Notes under the pieces: generated by a model | Database searches by the model: none | Told to the model about the DNA's origin: nothing | What the model saw: the letters and a program-made list of their open reading frames with translations, nothing else | Shown here: positions 1 to 10,406 of the stretch, piece after piece | How the letters are laid out: the number at the start of each line of letters is the position of its first letter | Numbering within the stretch: position 1 is the stretch's first letter | Translations under genes and position numbers: made by a program | DNA from: Aradus depressus | Lineage: Eukaryota; Arthropoda; Insecta; Hemiptera; Aradidae | Reading direction: 5' to 3' | Length of the DNA: 64,000 bases | Assembly: GCA_963662175.1 (NCBI GenBank) | Contig: OY759223.1 | Coordinates: forward strand, 20,809,460-20,873,459

Positions 1-59
1 GCCCAAAATATAAAACAAAAAGATTGAATTAGCGTTAAGAATTTAGTTTTTAAGATTTT

Positions 60-960
60 TTCTTGCGATTTTTGTTTGTTTCAATGTTTAGTTTTTAATT
101 TTAATAATGTAAAAAATAAACCCAATATTTGTTCTGGAAAATTCTATTCTATTCATTTTCCCTGTTGGCCCAGTAAGATCATTTGAAAACCTTTGGATTA
201 GAATTAATATTATTGAAAACAATTAAAAATGGCATCTCTTTAAAAATCCAAATGAAAAGTTTGTTAATTGAAATTTTTTAAAAAAATACGTGCACTTTCT
301 TCAAAATTGTCCGTCTTGAACTTTTGATACTTTTTTAGGGCCCTTTTCGAAAAAGTACTGTAGGAATCAAAATTTAGTAAAAGAAAAGAGATCAAATTTC
401 CACAGGAAATGTGGTAATTATTGTTTATTTATCTATTATAATTTATTGTTTATTTCATTATTTGTAAATATATATGCCCTAAAGAACATTTGATATAGTT
501 TTAAATAATTAGTTTATAGGATTTCTTTTTAAAAATTAATTTAATTTTTTATATTTTTCAATATCAGTTAACAAAATAATGTACATTTAAGTAAATGAAC
601 TCAAATGTTTGTTCTCTTATTCTATGCTATTCATTTTCCCTGCTAACCCAGTAAGATAATTAAAAAACCTTTGGATTAGATTTAACATTTTTACAAAATT
701 TAGAAAAACAATATGGCTACTCTTTAGTAAATTTAGAAGAAATCCAAATGAAAAGTTTAATTGAAATTTTTTAAAATACGTTCGTGGGCCCTTTTCGGAA
801 ATTACTGTAGAAATCAAAATTAAGAGAAGACCAGCAATAATTCTACAGGAAATATGAAAATATTTTATTTAATTATTTATACTTTTTGTTTTAATTATTA
901 TTAATTAAATTAATTTATATTGATACTTTATTTTACATAATTTTTATTATCACAATTGTT
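60..960 (+). repeat. AT-rich dispersed repeat family A, two adjacent diverged copies
   Basis: Two related blocks, about 125-470 and 605-900, share an ordered series of short words: TCTATTCATTTTCCC, AATCCAAATGAAAAGTTT, TTGAAATTTTTTAAA, a CTGTAG-AATCAAAATT block and ACAGGAAAT. A third copy lies at about 21960-22257 and continues after 25555. No open frame of interest is present. It could be the 3' UTR of an old LINE, but nothing in the window proves that. Confidence 0.6.
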
Positions 961-1419
961 TAATTTAAAATATAGTTTGGCGCATGAAAAGTACAATTAA
1001 ATATGCGGTTCTTTGGAATTAAAAATTCGATCTAAGATTTTTAGATGAATATAATACTTCCCTTCACTAAAATTATAACAGGAAAATACATTAATAAAAA
1101 AAATATTATTTTGGTCATAAGGCGACGGCTTCAAACGATAAATAGAAATTTGAGGAGAGAAGTGAGGAAAAACACAGCTATTTTGATAATAATTTATATT
1201 TTCACATTTCACTTCTTTTATGTATTTTTTTTATGTATTTCTTTCAGTGAAATTGTGAAAACAAGCCAGTGCTTTGATAAACGAAATGAAAACAACGGCT
1301 CAATTTACACTTCATATCAATTTTTGTTTAATTTAGTTTCCATCTTCTAAAGTGAAGGAAAAATTGAAGCTAGGAAATAAAGTTTTTTTATATATTTATA
1401 TTTTATATTTCCTCAGCTA
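961..1419. other. AT-rich stretch with no recognisable feature
   Basis: Open frames of 71-101 codons occur here on both strands and overlap each other, as expected by chance in AT-rich DNA. They have no recognisable motif and no splice context. I see no repeat that recurs elsewhere in the window. Confidence 0.5.
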
Positions 1420-1610
1420 TAAAAATTATATGGGAAGTTATGTATTCGGTCAAAAATTCGATGCGGAGTTTTCAACGGAATTTGCCTGTGATTCTCGATA
1501 GAATGAATGTATCGACACGAAATTTTATGTGTGAATTCAGAACACTTCAATTGTCTTCGAAGGGAGAGCAAATACCTTGCTGGGGAAGTACATAACCAGT
1601 GATTCAACAA
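1420..1610 (-). repeat. Family B repeat fragment
   Basis: Reading the minus strand, this contains the family B hallmarks: GTACTTCCCC near one end, the phrase around ACATTCATTCTATCG, and ACATAACTTCCC at the other end. The middle of the family is deleted. Family B is a non-coding repeat of up to about 700 bp that recurs some fifteen times in this window. Confidence 0.6.
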
Positions 1611-1814
1611 TGTATTTTTTTAATATATATTATTAATAATAACTATAGTAGTAAATATTTGTTACCTCCAAACTGTTTTTTGTCCGAATTGCCACTTCGC
1701 ACACTGATGTTGGACCGAAGTAGCTTCGTTTCTAGCAGAAGACCCATCTCAGCATACGGTCCTTCCTCTATAACATGTACAAAACGTATCTATCATTAGT
1801 ATATTGGTTAACTA

Positions 1815-2150
1815 GGTAAATAGAGTGCCAGTGCATCAGGGGTTTGAGGGCAACGAAAGGAGCTGACAGAGAACCGATAGGACCGGAACCCTTCTGCGGG
1901 ATCTCTAAGAGCACCGCTGGAGGCAATAAAATGTTGCCTGACAGTTCTGGGACTCCCAAAGCAAAGACAGTCAAAACTCTTTGTTGCGGAACTTTCAGAG
2001 AAAAGGTGGCGAGAGCTCATGAATATGAGCAGAATGGAACTAAAAGCTATGACAGAACTGAACACAGGACGCTATCATATGAACAAACACCTACACAATA
2101 TGGACATCGCTAGAAGCCCTCTGTGCAGGAAAAATTTTGGACTCCCAGTA
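1815..2150 (+). pseudogene. LINE 3' coding remnant, RNase H and terminal zinc-knuckle region
   Basis: Two frames carry pieces of a LINE C-terminus. The upstream one reads ADREPIGPEPFCGISKSTAG, the kind of segment found in the RNase H domain of I/R1-type LINEs. The downstream one reads HMNKHLHNMDIARSPLCRK, the start of the Cys-rich terminal motif. Frameshifts separate the two, so the copy is dead. The same segment recurs at 2535-2915 on this strand and at 29478-29770 on the other, so it is a repeated family rather than a host gene. Confidence 0.6.
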
Positions 2151-2250
2151 GAGACGGCTTCATGTCCAGCAGAGCGACGAAAGAGCGCTCTGGTAGAAGG
2201 CGATATGACCTCGTACTTAAAAGCTCAGGCGTGAGTCATAATTACTATTC
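2151..2250 (+). repeat. SINE-1 3' fragment
   Basis: This matches the last 90-100 bp of the tRNA-derived SINE-1: the GCGCTCTGGTAG-AGGCGATATGACC segment followed by a degraded CCCGGGCATGAGTCAT end. It abuts the LINE remnant and may have been joined to it by deletion. The tRNA-like head is absent. Confidence 0.65.
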
Positions 2251-2534
2251 TATAGAACAAAAAAGGCTATTTTAAATTAGTGACAATAATTGAGGAGAGA
2301 AGAAAACATTTTGGGCGAATTTGATGAAAAAAACGCATTCAATCTTTCAGAAATTGTATGCAATAGTAATTAAGAGGACGTTTTAACCCGAAAGATCATA
2401 TTCAGCTTTTTCATAATGCTGGTTTCTGTAGTTAAAAGTTATGTTATCCTTAGGACAGTCAAAATATAATAAAAAATAAAACAAGGTAATTCTGAATGAG
2501 AAGTGCGTCCGAAAGTTGTGTCATTAGACTGAAG

Positions 2535-2915
2535 ATACTATGGCTGACAGAGAACCTATAGGACCGGAATCCTTCTGCGGGATCTCTAAGAGCACCGCTG
2601 GCGGGAATAAAAGGTTGGCTGGCCAGGAAACACCTCCAGTTCTGGAAAGGGGTCCCAAAGCAGACGAAATGTGGCGAGGAAAATGAGACTCCGGTTCATA
2701 TTCTAAGCCAGTGTGGGGCACTGGAAAGCAGAAGATTTTACAGCTTCGGGTCTGCCATAACGGAACCGAAGCAGGTAATGGAGGGAACCTGTAGCAGAAT
2801 AATGGACTTTATTAAATATACAGGGTTGCTGTAGGGCACACAATAGGCATACTCTGGCCGCGGTGGCACAATTAGCCCTCGGAAAAAAAAAAAAAATAAA
2901 TAAATAAAATAGGTA
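2535..2915 (+). pseudogene. Second copy of the same LINE 3' end, with A-rich tail
   Basis: Starts with the same RNase-H-like segment as the copy at 1862. It then reads ENETPVHILSQCGALESRR, a Cys/His-containing LINE C-terminal motif, in one frame through about residue 50 to a stop. The last stretch contains GCCCTCGG followed by a poly(A)/AAATA tail at 2882-2910, as in LINE 3' ends. Internal deletions and frame changes mean it cannot encode a full protein. It is a 5'-truncated, decayed insertion of an I/R1-like LINE. Confidence 0.65.
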
Positions 2916-3064
2916 ATTGGGTGAAAATATGTAATTATTAATGGAATATGAATATTTTAACAGAATGTTACCAGTAAATATAACTGCGGTATACAATCGA
3001 CATTAGTTGTACACAGGCAGACAAACAAAAATAATTTCTATGCTAAAATAAGGCTACATTATTA

Positions 3065-3250
3065 CTTCACCAGTTATAAAAAGTATAGGGGAAGCTATGT
3101 ACTCAGTCGAAAATTCGATTTTGAGTTTTATCCGGAATTTCAAGTTTTCCATAGTATCCCATAGAACCGATTTTAATCAATGCAACTGCGTCATCATCAG
3201 GGGCACATCTACATACAAAATATAAATATGGAAAAGTAACTAAAGCATCA
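3065..3250 (-). repeat. Family B end joined to a possible Penelope-like terminus
   Basis: 3065-3160 is the AGTATAGGGGAAGCTATGTA end of family B in minus orientation. Just after it, the minus strand of 3190-3215 reads CCCTGATGATGACGC, which resembles the CTGATGA-type core at Penelope-like element ends elsewhere in this window. No coding sequence is attached. Confidence 0.4.
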
Positions 3251-3541
3251 GGGTACAGTGTAACAAAATATAATTAAAATTGGAATATCCCATATGTACA
3301 GTGTGGTGTGTAATGTAACACGGTTAGATCGAAGGGAAGGGGATGCGAGATTTATTTATTCACTCTCTATACGTGCAAATAAATACTAAAACATCACATT
3401 ACTTACACATCATTTCATTTTTTAATTAATGTTAAGTATTTATTCCAACCCAATGGCATGAGTAAACAAACTTTAGCTATTAGTCAGTGTTTATTTAGAG
3501 GGTAAGCAAGTTTTATTTTATTTCGTTACTCTGTGATGCTT

Positions 3542-3724
3542 TATAGTAGCGCCGGTATGGGGGGGGGGGGGGGAGGGGGGGGGAGTTCGCTTGGAGGGGG
3601 GAGACGTTCCCATGGCGACCGCGTCATTTTCATGGGTTCCTATTGGCTAACCCCTCCCGTTTCCCCCCTCCAAGCGAACTGGCCACACCTCCCCAAAGGG
3701 ACATGATATACCGGCGCTACTATA
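3542..3724. mobile_element. G-rich foldback MITE with 17-bp perfect TIRs
   Basis: The outer ends 3542-3558 and 3708-3724 are perfect inverted repeats (TATAGTAGCGCCGGTAT). A second inverted pair lies inside, around GTTCGCTTGGAGGGGGG at about 3585-3605 and 3659-3679. A long G run sits near 3559-3580. There is no ORF. The TA at each outer edge is consistent with a Tc1/mariner-type TA target but could also be part of the TIR. The whole 183 bp could fold into one hairpin. Confidence 0.75.
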
Positions 3725-3850
3725 GTTATTTTATTTATATTTTATATGTATTCACAGATGTGCTATTGATGATGAAGCAGTCACGTTGAAGCCGGTTCCG
3801 GTTGGAAATAAAACAGTGAGAAGGCAACCTCTTTAATTCAATGAGAAATC
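3725..3850 (+). repeat. Possible Penelope-like terminal sequence
   Basis: The order TTGATGATGAAGC, then TTGAAGCCGG, then AATAAAACAGTG resembles the repeated 3' termini of the Penelope-like copies at 33785-34178 and 50348-50885. Only this short stretch is present, so the assignment is tentative. Confidence 0.35.
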
Positions 3851-3890
3851 TTGTCTCTCCAACAACTTGCTTTCACATATGGAGTTTGTA

Positions 3891-3895
<5 letters not shown>

Positions 3896-3927
<32 letters not shown>

Positions 3928-4691
3928 CACTGGAGGGGGAATGCCAGTCACGCACATCCAGGGAAGATAGCCCTGGATAGTGTGGGGCTCGAGCTGTCAT
4001 TACTTCGCGGAAGGGAGGAAGGGTGGCTGGTAACGCCCCTTCTTCTGTTCACTTTGCTCCTCACATTGTTCCTTGTCAGCCCGCTCCTGGAGCATGATGA
4101 GCGCTACAAAATCGCAGCCTTCATCCCACGACTCCTGGTAGCGCAGCATAGCGTTCACGTAGCTAGTAGCAGTCAGTGCGGCGCCCAGGCTGCACTCCAG
4201 ATTTTTCCTTCCCTTCTCAAATCTGGGGCATTTGAGGAGGACATGCTCCGCCGTCTCCGTCTCACCGAGGCACGCGGGGCAGTCTGGTGTTGTGTCTGCC
4301 CCGATTTTGTGGAGGTACCTCCGGAACCCACCGTGTCCCGTGAGTACCTGGGCGAGGTGGTAATTCACCTCCCCATGCGTCCTGGTGAGTCAAGGCTCGA
4401 CTCGAGGGATGAGCCGATGGGTCCACCGTCCCTTTGTGGACTTGTCCCATTCTTCCTGCCACTCCCTAATTGTCCTGGACCTCTCTGGCTCTGCTGGACC
4501 AGGGCTGATAGAAGACCCGGTTTCCCCTGCGGTCGAAGCGCTGCACCACCTCTTCCACCTGCACCGAGTCTTGTTTCCTTTTGAAGTGTCGCATACGCTC
4601 CCGTGCCAGTAGGTCTATGGGGGGCAGCCCAGCAATTACATAGGCAGCGTCGCCAGAAACTGTTCGGTAGGCGCATGCGACTCTCAGGGAA
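3896..4691 (-). pseudogene. 5'-truncated R1-like LINE insertion with poly(A) tail and TSD
   Basis: On the minus strand, one frame reads RTVSGDAAYVIAGLPPIDLL followed, after a frame change, by the C-terminal segment HGEVNYHLAQVLTGHGGF and the zinc-knuckle PDCPACLGETETAEHVLLKC, a typical R1-clade C-terminus. The stop is near 4000. The 3' UTR ends in a long poly(A), seen as poly(T) at 3896-3927. The repeat TTGTATACTT occurs at 3886-3895 and 4692-4701, a 10-bp target duplication. The frameshift and 5' truncation make it non-functional. A close relative lies at 43819-44497. Confidence 0.85.
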
Positions 4692-4819
4692 TTGTATACT
4701 TATGTGTATCCGTCATAAGGACGTCTCCTATTGATTTTCAGCGAAATCAGCCAAAAGGATGGGGGATGGAGGCAAAATATATTGAAAAATGTATATAATA
4801 AATATTTAAAAATGTGAGT

Positions 4820-4962
4820 TATCGTGATTCATGCCCGGTTTTAACTACAAGGTCATATCGCTTTTTCATCGGTCTGGTGAACATGAGCGCAACTCTACTG
4901 GGGGAGTCCTGAATTTTGCTTACCTAGGTTTATTCACCTAGGGTAAAAATACCCGACATCCA
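4820..4962 (-). repeat. SINE-1 3' fragment, degraded
   Basis: Diverged copy of the SINE-1 tail: GATTCATGCCCGG-TTTAACTACAAGGTCATATCGC, then CTCTACTGGGGGAGTCCTGAA and the TTCACCTAGGGTA block. The tRNA-like head is missing. Confidence 0.65.
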
Positions 4963-5331
4963 TCGCTTTGAGAACAGGGAGAGAGAGTGATCTGTAAGCG
5001 TAGTTGGTATAAGAAAATCCTGTAATGGCCACAACATATATTTTTTTATTCATATAATAAATAAACATCTGAAATAGTTTTCTATCATGAAAATAAGAAT
5101 GATGTGAAACCATCTGTACGTACATATGTAGAAGAGTGCAACAGTTCTGTATGAAACAGGCTGCTCCGGAGACAGATAAAAGCAGGGATTACACCAACTT
5201 GCCTCGAACAATGGACCGACCCTGGGAGGCTCTCACTTCCTTTATCCCACCCTTTTTTTCCCCCCTCTTCTTTCTCTTTGCCTCTTCTCATCTGTTTGCC
5301 AATCCTTTTTTACTTTTTGTTTTTCTCGAAT

Positions 5332-5562
5332 TTATTTAATGGCAGCATATTTCTTCCGGAATCCTTGAGATCCTATGGGACCAAATAGGATAAAGGAGAA
5401 TATAAGACGGCTTACTTCCTCAACTGCACATAGTATACGAGAAGTTATGTAATTGGTCAGAGGTTTTACAGGGATTTCATGTTTTCCAATTATGGGTCCA
5501 GAACCTCCTAAGTACCATACTAATTCAGCCAAATCAAATACAAATTTCGAGAAAATCAATAC
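5332..5562 (-). repeat. Family B-related fragment
   Basis: Contains GAGAAGTTATGTAATTGGTCAG and TTCATGTTTTCC in the family B order on the minus strand. It is heavily diverged and directly precedes the 33-bp minisatellite. Confidence 0.45.
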
Positions 5563-5576
5563 ATGTCTTATTCAGT

Positions 5577-5905
5577 TGTGGGGAGAATGCGGAGAGGGCT
5601 TAATTTTAGTGCGGGGAGAATGAGGAAAGGGCTTAATTTTAGTGCGGGGAGAATGCGGAGAGGGCTTAATTTTAGTGCTAGGAGAATGAGGAAAGGGCTT
5701 AATTTTAGTGCGGGGAGAATAAGAAAAGGGCTTAATTTTAGTGCGGGGAGAATAGGAGAGGGCTTAATTTTAGTGCGGGGAGAATGAGAAAAGGGCTTAA
5801 TTTTAGTGCGAGGAGAATGAGAGGTGGGCTTATTTTTAGTGTGGGGAGAATGAGGAAAGGGCTTAATTTTAGTAAGGAGAGAGTGAGGAGAGGGCTTAAT
5901 TTTAC
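5577..5905 (+). repeat. 33-bp minisatellite, about ten copies
   Basis: Units of the form GGGGAGAATG-AGGAAAGGGC-TTAATTTTAG-TGC repeat head to tail. Because the unit is 33 bp (11 codons), one plus-strand frame stays open over the first seven units and would read repeats of SAGRMRKGLNF. There is no start context, promoter or conserved partner, so I read the frame as a by-product of unit length. Copies differ by point changes, with the last two most diverged. Confidence 0.9.
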
Positions 5906-6169
5906 AAGTTATTTAACAAGTTCCAAGTAAAACCAACGGAGCTTTATCAAGAATAAAAACTCGTTAGAAAATTCCCGTAAACACTCTTTTCAAATATTTC
6001 CTTTTTTTTTATTTTTTTTTTTAAGAAAATGTAAAACCCAGTCGAGGAAGGAAAGGTAATTGCTTAGGAGAATAATAATTTAAAAACTTTTTTTAGGTGT
6101 TTTATCAGAAAAAGTTTAGAGGTTCGTCAAATAATATTATGCAGGGCTTAACCGAACTTTCCATTTTTA

Positions 6170-6469
6170 CTTTGTTATACCTATAGTATAAAGAAATATT
6201 GTAATCATTCGAAAATCCGAGATCGAGGTTTCAACGAATTTTCATGTTTCAAGGTCCCTTGAATTAGTTTTGAACATTTTAGCGATGATGTCTGTCTGTG
6301 CTTGTGTGTGTATGTATTTGGAAACTTGTGAGCGTTCTACATTAAAAACGATTGTAGCTATGCTCTTGAAATTTGAAATGAAGGGGTCATATGTGTTACT
6401 TGGATCTGATTAGATTTTGGCCGAAATCTGACAAAAATCGAAACCAATTTATTCTAGAGCTTAGGTACA
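6170..6469 (-). repeat. Family D dispersed repeat fragment
   Basis: Carries TATAGTATAAAGAAAT, ATCGAGGTTTCAACGAATTTTC and a TGTCTGTGCTTGTGTGTG run. A related sequence in opposite orientation lies at about 54930-55090. It resembles family B ends but differs in the core. No coding potential is visible. Confidence 0.4.
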
Positions 6470-6477
6470 CTCTACAA

Positions 6478-6829
6478 CAGGGATGGCCAACCCAAATGAT
6501 CTTGCGGGCCACTTTAGAAATGCATTATAATCCCGCGGGCCGTATATAAAATTATATATCCCCATATTAGATTTGGACACACAAAACTTTTTTGGAGTGA
6601 AAATTTAAAACAGAATGAATTATTATTATTGTTTTTATTATTATTCATACAAATAAACACATATAGTATGATAATGATAATAATGAAATGATCGAATAAT
6701 ATTTAATTCATTTAATTATTAAGATATTTGTTTCTCAACTCTTTCACTTAGCTTTCGTAAGTCGATCTCAATGCGTGTATTTGCAGGCCATAAAATTATT
6801 CAAGGCGGGCCGCGGGTTGGCCACTCCTG
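6478..6829. mobile_element. hAT MITE with 8-bp TSD, inside or at the edge of a jockey remnant
   Basis: The ends are CAGGGATGGCCAACC at 6478 and GGTTGGCCACTCCTG ending at 6829, imperfect inverted repeats of hAT type. The 8-bp direct repeat CTCTACAA flanks it exactly (6470-6477 and 6830-6837). Subterminal GCGGGCC words occur near both ends. The 352 bp has no transposase, so the element would depend on an enzyme supplied elsewhere. The GCGGGCC words are shared with the larger hAT at 45149-45978, a possible relative. Confidence 0.88.
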
Positions 6830-6830
6830 C

Positions 6831-7176
6831 TCTACAAGATACCGCTCACGTTTTAGATAACAGATCGAAACTTACATTAAGTAATAAAATACTCTTTTAC
6901 AACCAATTACTGAAGCCAATTTGGACGTATGGAGCTGAACTTTGGGGCTCAACTAAACCTTCGAATTCTTATAGAATCCAAACCCTACAATTCCCTATCC
7001 TTCGTAAAATCACAAACGCTCCATTCTATGTAATTAAATCTCGCTACAGAAAATTCCATTCTACCCTTTCCTTTCACCCTAATCGTTTAGTCCGCAGACT
7101 TGCCACAAGAACCCTTCCTAATGTTTATGTTCGGAGACTGAGGCGGCAGTGGCTTCGAGACCTGCTAGTGGATTGA
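6831..7176 (+). pseudogene. jockey-like reverse transcriptase C-terminal remnant
   Basis: The frame after the MITE reads LSNKILFYNQLLKPIWTYG, AELWGSTKPSNSYRIQTLQF and KITNAPFYVIKSRYRKFHS. This matches the region after the RT domain in jockey-clade LINEs; the jockey copy at 51121-52915 has the comparable LYKTLILPLLTYACPVWF and LQTFQNKVLRIAVNAPWF. It ends at a stop near 7176. The RT catalytic core is absent, so it is a 5'-truncated dead copy. Confidence 0.8.
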
Positions 7177-7267
7177 AGACTAATCATCTACAAACGTTTT
7201 ATGTTTCTTTTTCGCCTTGACCACGCCTTAATTTTTATTTTTATTTTTTTCAAGTAGGTATATAAAA

Positions 7268-7799
7268 TTATACTTTTCATTCATGAGAAAAAATGTCGTC
7301 GGTGAATCACCGACAGTGTATTTCCTCAGCAGGAATTAACCAAGTCTCCCCCTCCAAAACCAGTCGACCGTTAGGGTTAATTATCAATAGATGACTTACA
7401 TAAGGGCTCCTAAATCCTCATACTGAATTAGGGATTTTATATTGAGCCCTCTCCTCTGATCCCCTCATTCCTCTTGGCCGATACAACTGAAAATTGATTT
7501 GTGTCGTCCCTATGGGGTTTTAGCTTTACCTATTAAATTTCGTGTAGGTGTATTCATTATATTGGCATTATTGTAGTAAGCCCCCTCTTCTCTTCGACTA
7601 TACGGGATTCTGGATACATTTTTTGAAGTGTAACTTCATTATTTAGTTATAGCAGGAAGTTTTGAGGTAAATGGAACGTTTTCCCTCTCCAAAACGCAAA
7701 CGAAAAATCTTAAAATTCTTGACATTTCACATTTGATGCTTTTAAAAATTTTTTTTTTTCGTTTTTGGAATCAGGGAGTCGACAAAACATGAAATCCGT
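7268..7799 (+). repeat. Family B repeat, long copy
   Basis: Begins with GTGAATCACCGACAGTGTAT and TTCCTCAGCAGG, followed by TCCCCCTCCAAAACCAG-TCGACCGTT. The recurrent phrases TGACTTACAT, GGGCTCCTAAAT, TCGTCCCTATGGGGTTTT and CGTGTAGGTGTATTCATT come next, and it ends in the TTTTTTCGTTTTTGGAAT stretch. It is non-coding and diverged. Confidence 0.65.
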
Positions 7800-7994
7800 T
7801 CGTTCAATAGACACCTACACACCGTGGGAGTCAAGGACAGTCCTACCTGCGATAGATGTGGGGAAGAAGACGAAACGGCGGCACACTTCCGCATCTTTGG
7901 TGGAGATGTAATCGCAGAGGAGGACTTTAGAAGATTGGACTATGAGAGCATTCTCAGGTTCATTAAGGAAACTGGGAGACTGAGCACTCCATGA
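7800..7994 (+). pseudogene. LINE terminal zinc-knuckle remnant
   Basis: An open frame of 64 codons ending in TGA reads RHLHTVGVKDSPTCDRCGEE then DETAAHFRIFGG. The CxxC followed by a His-containing segment is the usual end of R1/I-type LINE proteins. No upstream RT domain is present, and family B directly abuts it. It is a short dead fragment. Confidence 0.65.
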
Positions 7995-8081
7995 AGGGCT
8001 TGGGTCAGGTAGTATAAACATACAGGTAATATAATAAGGGGGAAGCCCAGCGCTTCCAGGGAAGGGATAAGAGCAAGGATG

Positions 8082-8567
8082 CAGTGGCGTAGCGTAGTAG
8101 GGGCGGCAGGGGCGGCCCGCCCCGGGCGGCACCTTTAGGGGGCGGCAACATTTCACAATAAATAATAATAATATCTTGTAAATATTTGAACCATTTCATA
8201 TTTTTGTCGCACCTACGATTCGGACCGATCGAAATGAGCACGGAATTTGTTTTCAATAAAATTATAAATATTAACAGTATGGTCGTAGTTCTAATTGGAA
8301 GTCGATTTGCGTTTTATATTCAATTCGCTAATAACTTAATCTTAATGATCGTCAAGGTATAATCATAAGTGTTCTATGCCTGTTATATCAATGTAAGTGA
8401 CACACGTCTAAGAATTTTTGTAATAAATGTGATTATTATATTGTAAAACATACATATAAGTATATATATGACTTTTTTTATTTTTAACCTGTACAATACA
8501 CAATAATGATGCCTGTTCTTGCCGAAAAGTTTTTTAGAATTACTGAATATTATAGTCTACGACACTG
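8082..8567. mobile_element. Probable hAT-type MITE
   Basis: The left end CAGTGGCGTAGCGTA and right end TATAGTCTACGACACTG (ending 8567) are imperfect inverted repeats. Flanking octamers CAAGGATG and ACTGGATG match at 5 of 8 positions, a decayed 8-bp duplication at best. The subterminal GGGGCGGC-rich block resembles a hAT-type end from memory. No ORF of note. Confidence 0.55.
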
Positions 8568-8665
8568 ACTGGATGCTTAGATCCCTAGGTGTAAAATACC
8601 AGTCCACCACATACATATACAAAACATGAAATTTCTGAAGAAGTAAAAAAAAAAAAAAAACTTAC

Positions 8666-8786
8666 CAATAGACACAATGGATGCACTCCTGAATTTGAGA
8701 TATTTGATGACATTCGCAAGAGCCAGAACTGTAGTTGTTATCAAGGGCTGCACTTTGTAGATCCCGTCTTCGTTGAAATTGGTCAC
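8666..8786 (-). CDS. Host exon, ANF-receptor-like ligand-binding domain (partial gene)
   Basis: A 121-nt minus-strand segment flanked by an acceptor AG (complement of CT at 8787-8788) and a donor GTAAG (complement of CTTAC at 8661-8665). In phase 0 it reads VTNFNEDGIYKVQPLITTTV then LALANVIKYLKFRSASIVSI, leaving one G for the next exon. Joined to the exon at 20381-20526 it gives ...LVSWDCPS-VTNFNEDG... This order matches the periplasmic-binding-like ligand domain of receptor guanylyl cyclases: a core strand, a short acidic loop, then a helix and the strand K-Y-(W/F). I infer an extracellular receptor domain. It could instead belong to another family with the same fold. I could not find the following exon. 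Confidence 0.62.
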
Positions 8787-8929
8787 CTAAAAAAATATAT
8801 ATTCCAAGTTTTATATTTTTTGTAACAATAAAAAGTTAATAATTAAACAACCCAACTATGGAAAAAAGTTAATCATAACCAAAAAATATATGTGATGTGG
8901 ACATTTTTTCTTATACCTAGTACTGCCAG

Positions 8930-9500
8930 TATGAAATGGTTTTTAGAATTGGGAGGGGGATAGAGCCTGGTTGGTATAAGAAAGTCATTTAGCCTTTGAA
9001 GGTTCATGAAATGCCTTAGACCGGACTTTAACTTATATTGGGGTTGTGAATTTCCACTAGGGCATTTCATCAATTAAAAAGTCTCCCTCGTCCTCCGTTT
9101 GCGCTAATATTCAACAGTTGACTTACATGGGGGCTCCTAAATACAGATACTAAAATTTGTGTTGATAAATTCATAACATCGGCAATTATTAGGGTTTTCA
9201 AATTGAACCCCTCCCACTCTGCCGATTTCGCTGAAAATGAATGTGTCGTCCTTATGGGGTTTTGGTTACACATATAAAATTTCGTGTCGATATATTAATT
9301 TTATCGGCAGTTAGTAAAGTTTCGTTGCTCGGTTTATGTGTTAACTAATCGACCATTTTGGGCTATAAACTATAAATCCTCATATTAGATTTCATGTCGA
9401 TAAATTCATTACATGGTCAATTATTAGGGTTTTTGAATCGAAAGTGGCCTTATTTTTCGTCCGATTACATCCAAAACCTAATTAGTCTTTTTTTTCACAG
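8930..9500 (+). repeat. Family B repeat, long copy
   Basis: Shows GACTTACATGGGGGCTCCTA, then TCGTCCTTATGGGGTTTTGG, AAATTTCGTGTCGATATATT and a CATATTAGATTTCATGTCGAT repeat of the same phrase. It lies immediately 5' of the receptor exon in intron sequence (minus-strand sense). Non-coding. Confidence 0.65.
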
Positions 9501-9600
9501 GTTGTCAAATAAGATGTAGTCTGACCTCTCACAGATTTTTATTAGAAGTAGCTAGCCGGCTTTCGCGGTTGTCCTCATCATCAGGTAGTCTACAAAAGAA
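9495..9600 (-). repeat. Possible Penelope-like terminal sequence with hammerhead-like core
   Basis: The minus strand reads CCTGATGATGAGGACAACC then CGCGAAAGCCGGCTAGCTAC. CTGATGA...GAAA is the conserved core of hammerhead ribozymes, which are known to occur in terminal repeats of Penelope-like elements. Stem II is weak here. No coding sequence is attached. Confidence 0.35.
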
Positions 9601-9671
9601 ACCATCCTTAGGAACAAAGAACCAAAAAAAACAGGTTCTGTTGCTAACAATCATAAAATATAAAGTCAACA

Positions 9672-9990
9672 AGAGGGCGCCGGTAGCTCATTGGTATGCG
9701 TGCTTGTCTTCTGAGCTCAAAATCGTGGGTTCGAAACCCGGCCGAGGCCCTTAGTTTATTTTATCTGGAAGGTAAGATAAATTTAAGCACGCCGTCCTTC
9801 GGATGGGAGTTAAGCGATGGTCCCGAGTCTGTACGATGTCAGGTACTCGTTAAAGACCCCTACCCTAGGTGAATAAAAATAGGTGAGTAAAGTCGGGCTC
9901 ATGTCCACCAGAGTGAGGAAAGAGCGCTCTGGTAGTAGGCGATATGACCTCATAGTTAAAGCCCGGGCATGAGTCACAAAACCTAACCTG
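9672..9990 (+). mobile_element. SINE-1, near full length, tRNA-derived
   Basis: The head GGGCGCCGGTAGCTCATTGG contains a Pol III A box, and GGGTTCGAAACCC a B box. The body holds CCGTCCTTCGGATGGG, AAGCGATGGTCCCGAG, CAGGTACTCGTTAAAGACCC and GCGCTCTGGTAGTAGGCG, ending CCCGGGCATGAGTCAC-AAAACCTAACC. One segment is shortened (AATAGGTGAGTAAAG). It encodes no protein and would be copied by a partner LINE. I could not define target duplications. Confidence 0.88.
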
Positions 9991-10406
9991 AAGTGAGATA
10001 AAAAATAGCTTATAACCTCTAATCCCTCAACAAGTGTTACATGGTTTAACGAGTCAGATTGGCGGACGTAAATACATTACATATAGGTATGTATATATAT
10101 ATATATATGTAATATGAAATATGTACAATATTTCCAAAACCTTGGAGTTGATTAATTAAAGTTGAAGAGTATTTTTTTCCTATATAGCTAACGAGCTTCC
10201 TATGTTTCTCTAAGAGTTGCTTGGGATGGGACACTCATTAAAGTCCGTCCTTGGCTTCTGATTGCACTGAAGATCCTCTCAAAGTTTCCGACTTGATAGG
10301 AACAGTAATTATTTAGTTAAAAGGTTCAGTTTCCACCAAGACAACTATTTCAAAGAGTGTTAAATATTTAGTAATATATATATATATTTTTTTAAATTTT
10401 ACAAAT

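Noticed and set aside
3841..4584. 247-codon plus-strand frame with a Phe-rich stretch
   Set aside because: It is the antisense of the R1-like LINE fragment; the Phe run is the poly(A) tail read on the other strand.
9674..9745. tRNA gene
   Set aside because: A and B boxes are present, but the acceptor and anticodon stems do not pair properly and the sequence continues into the SINE body; the same head recurs many times with the same body.
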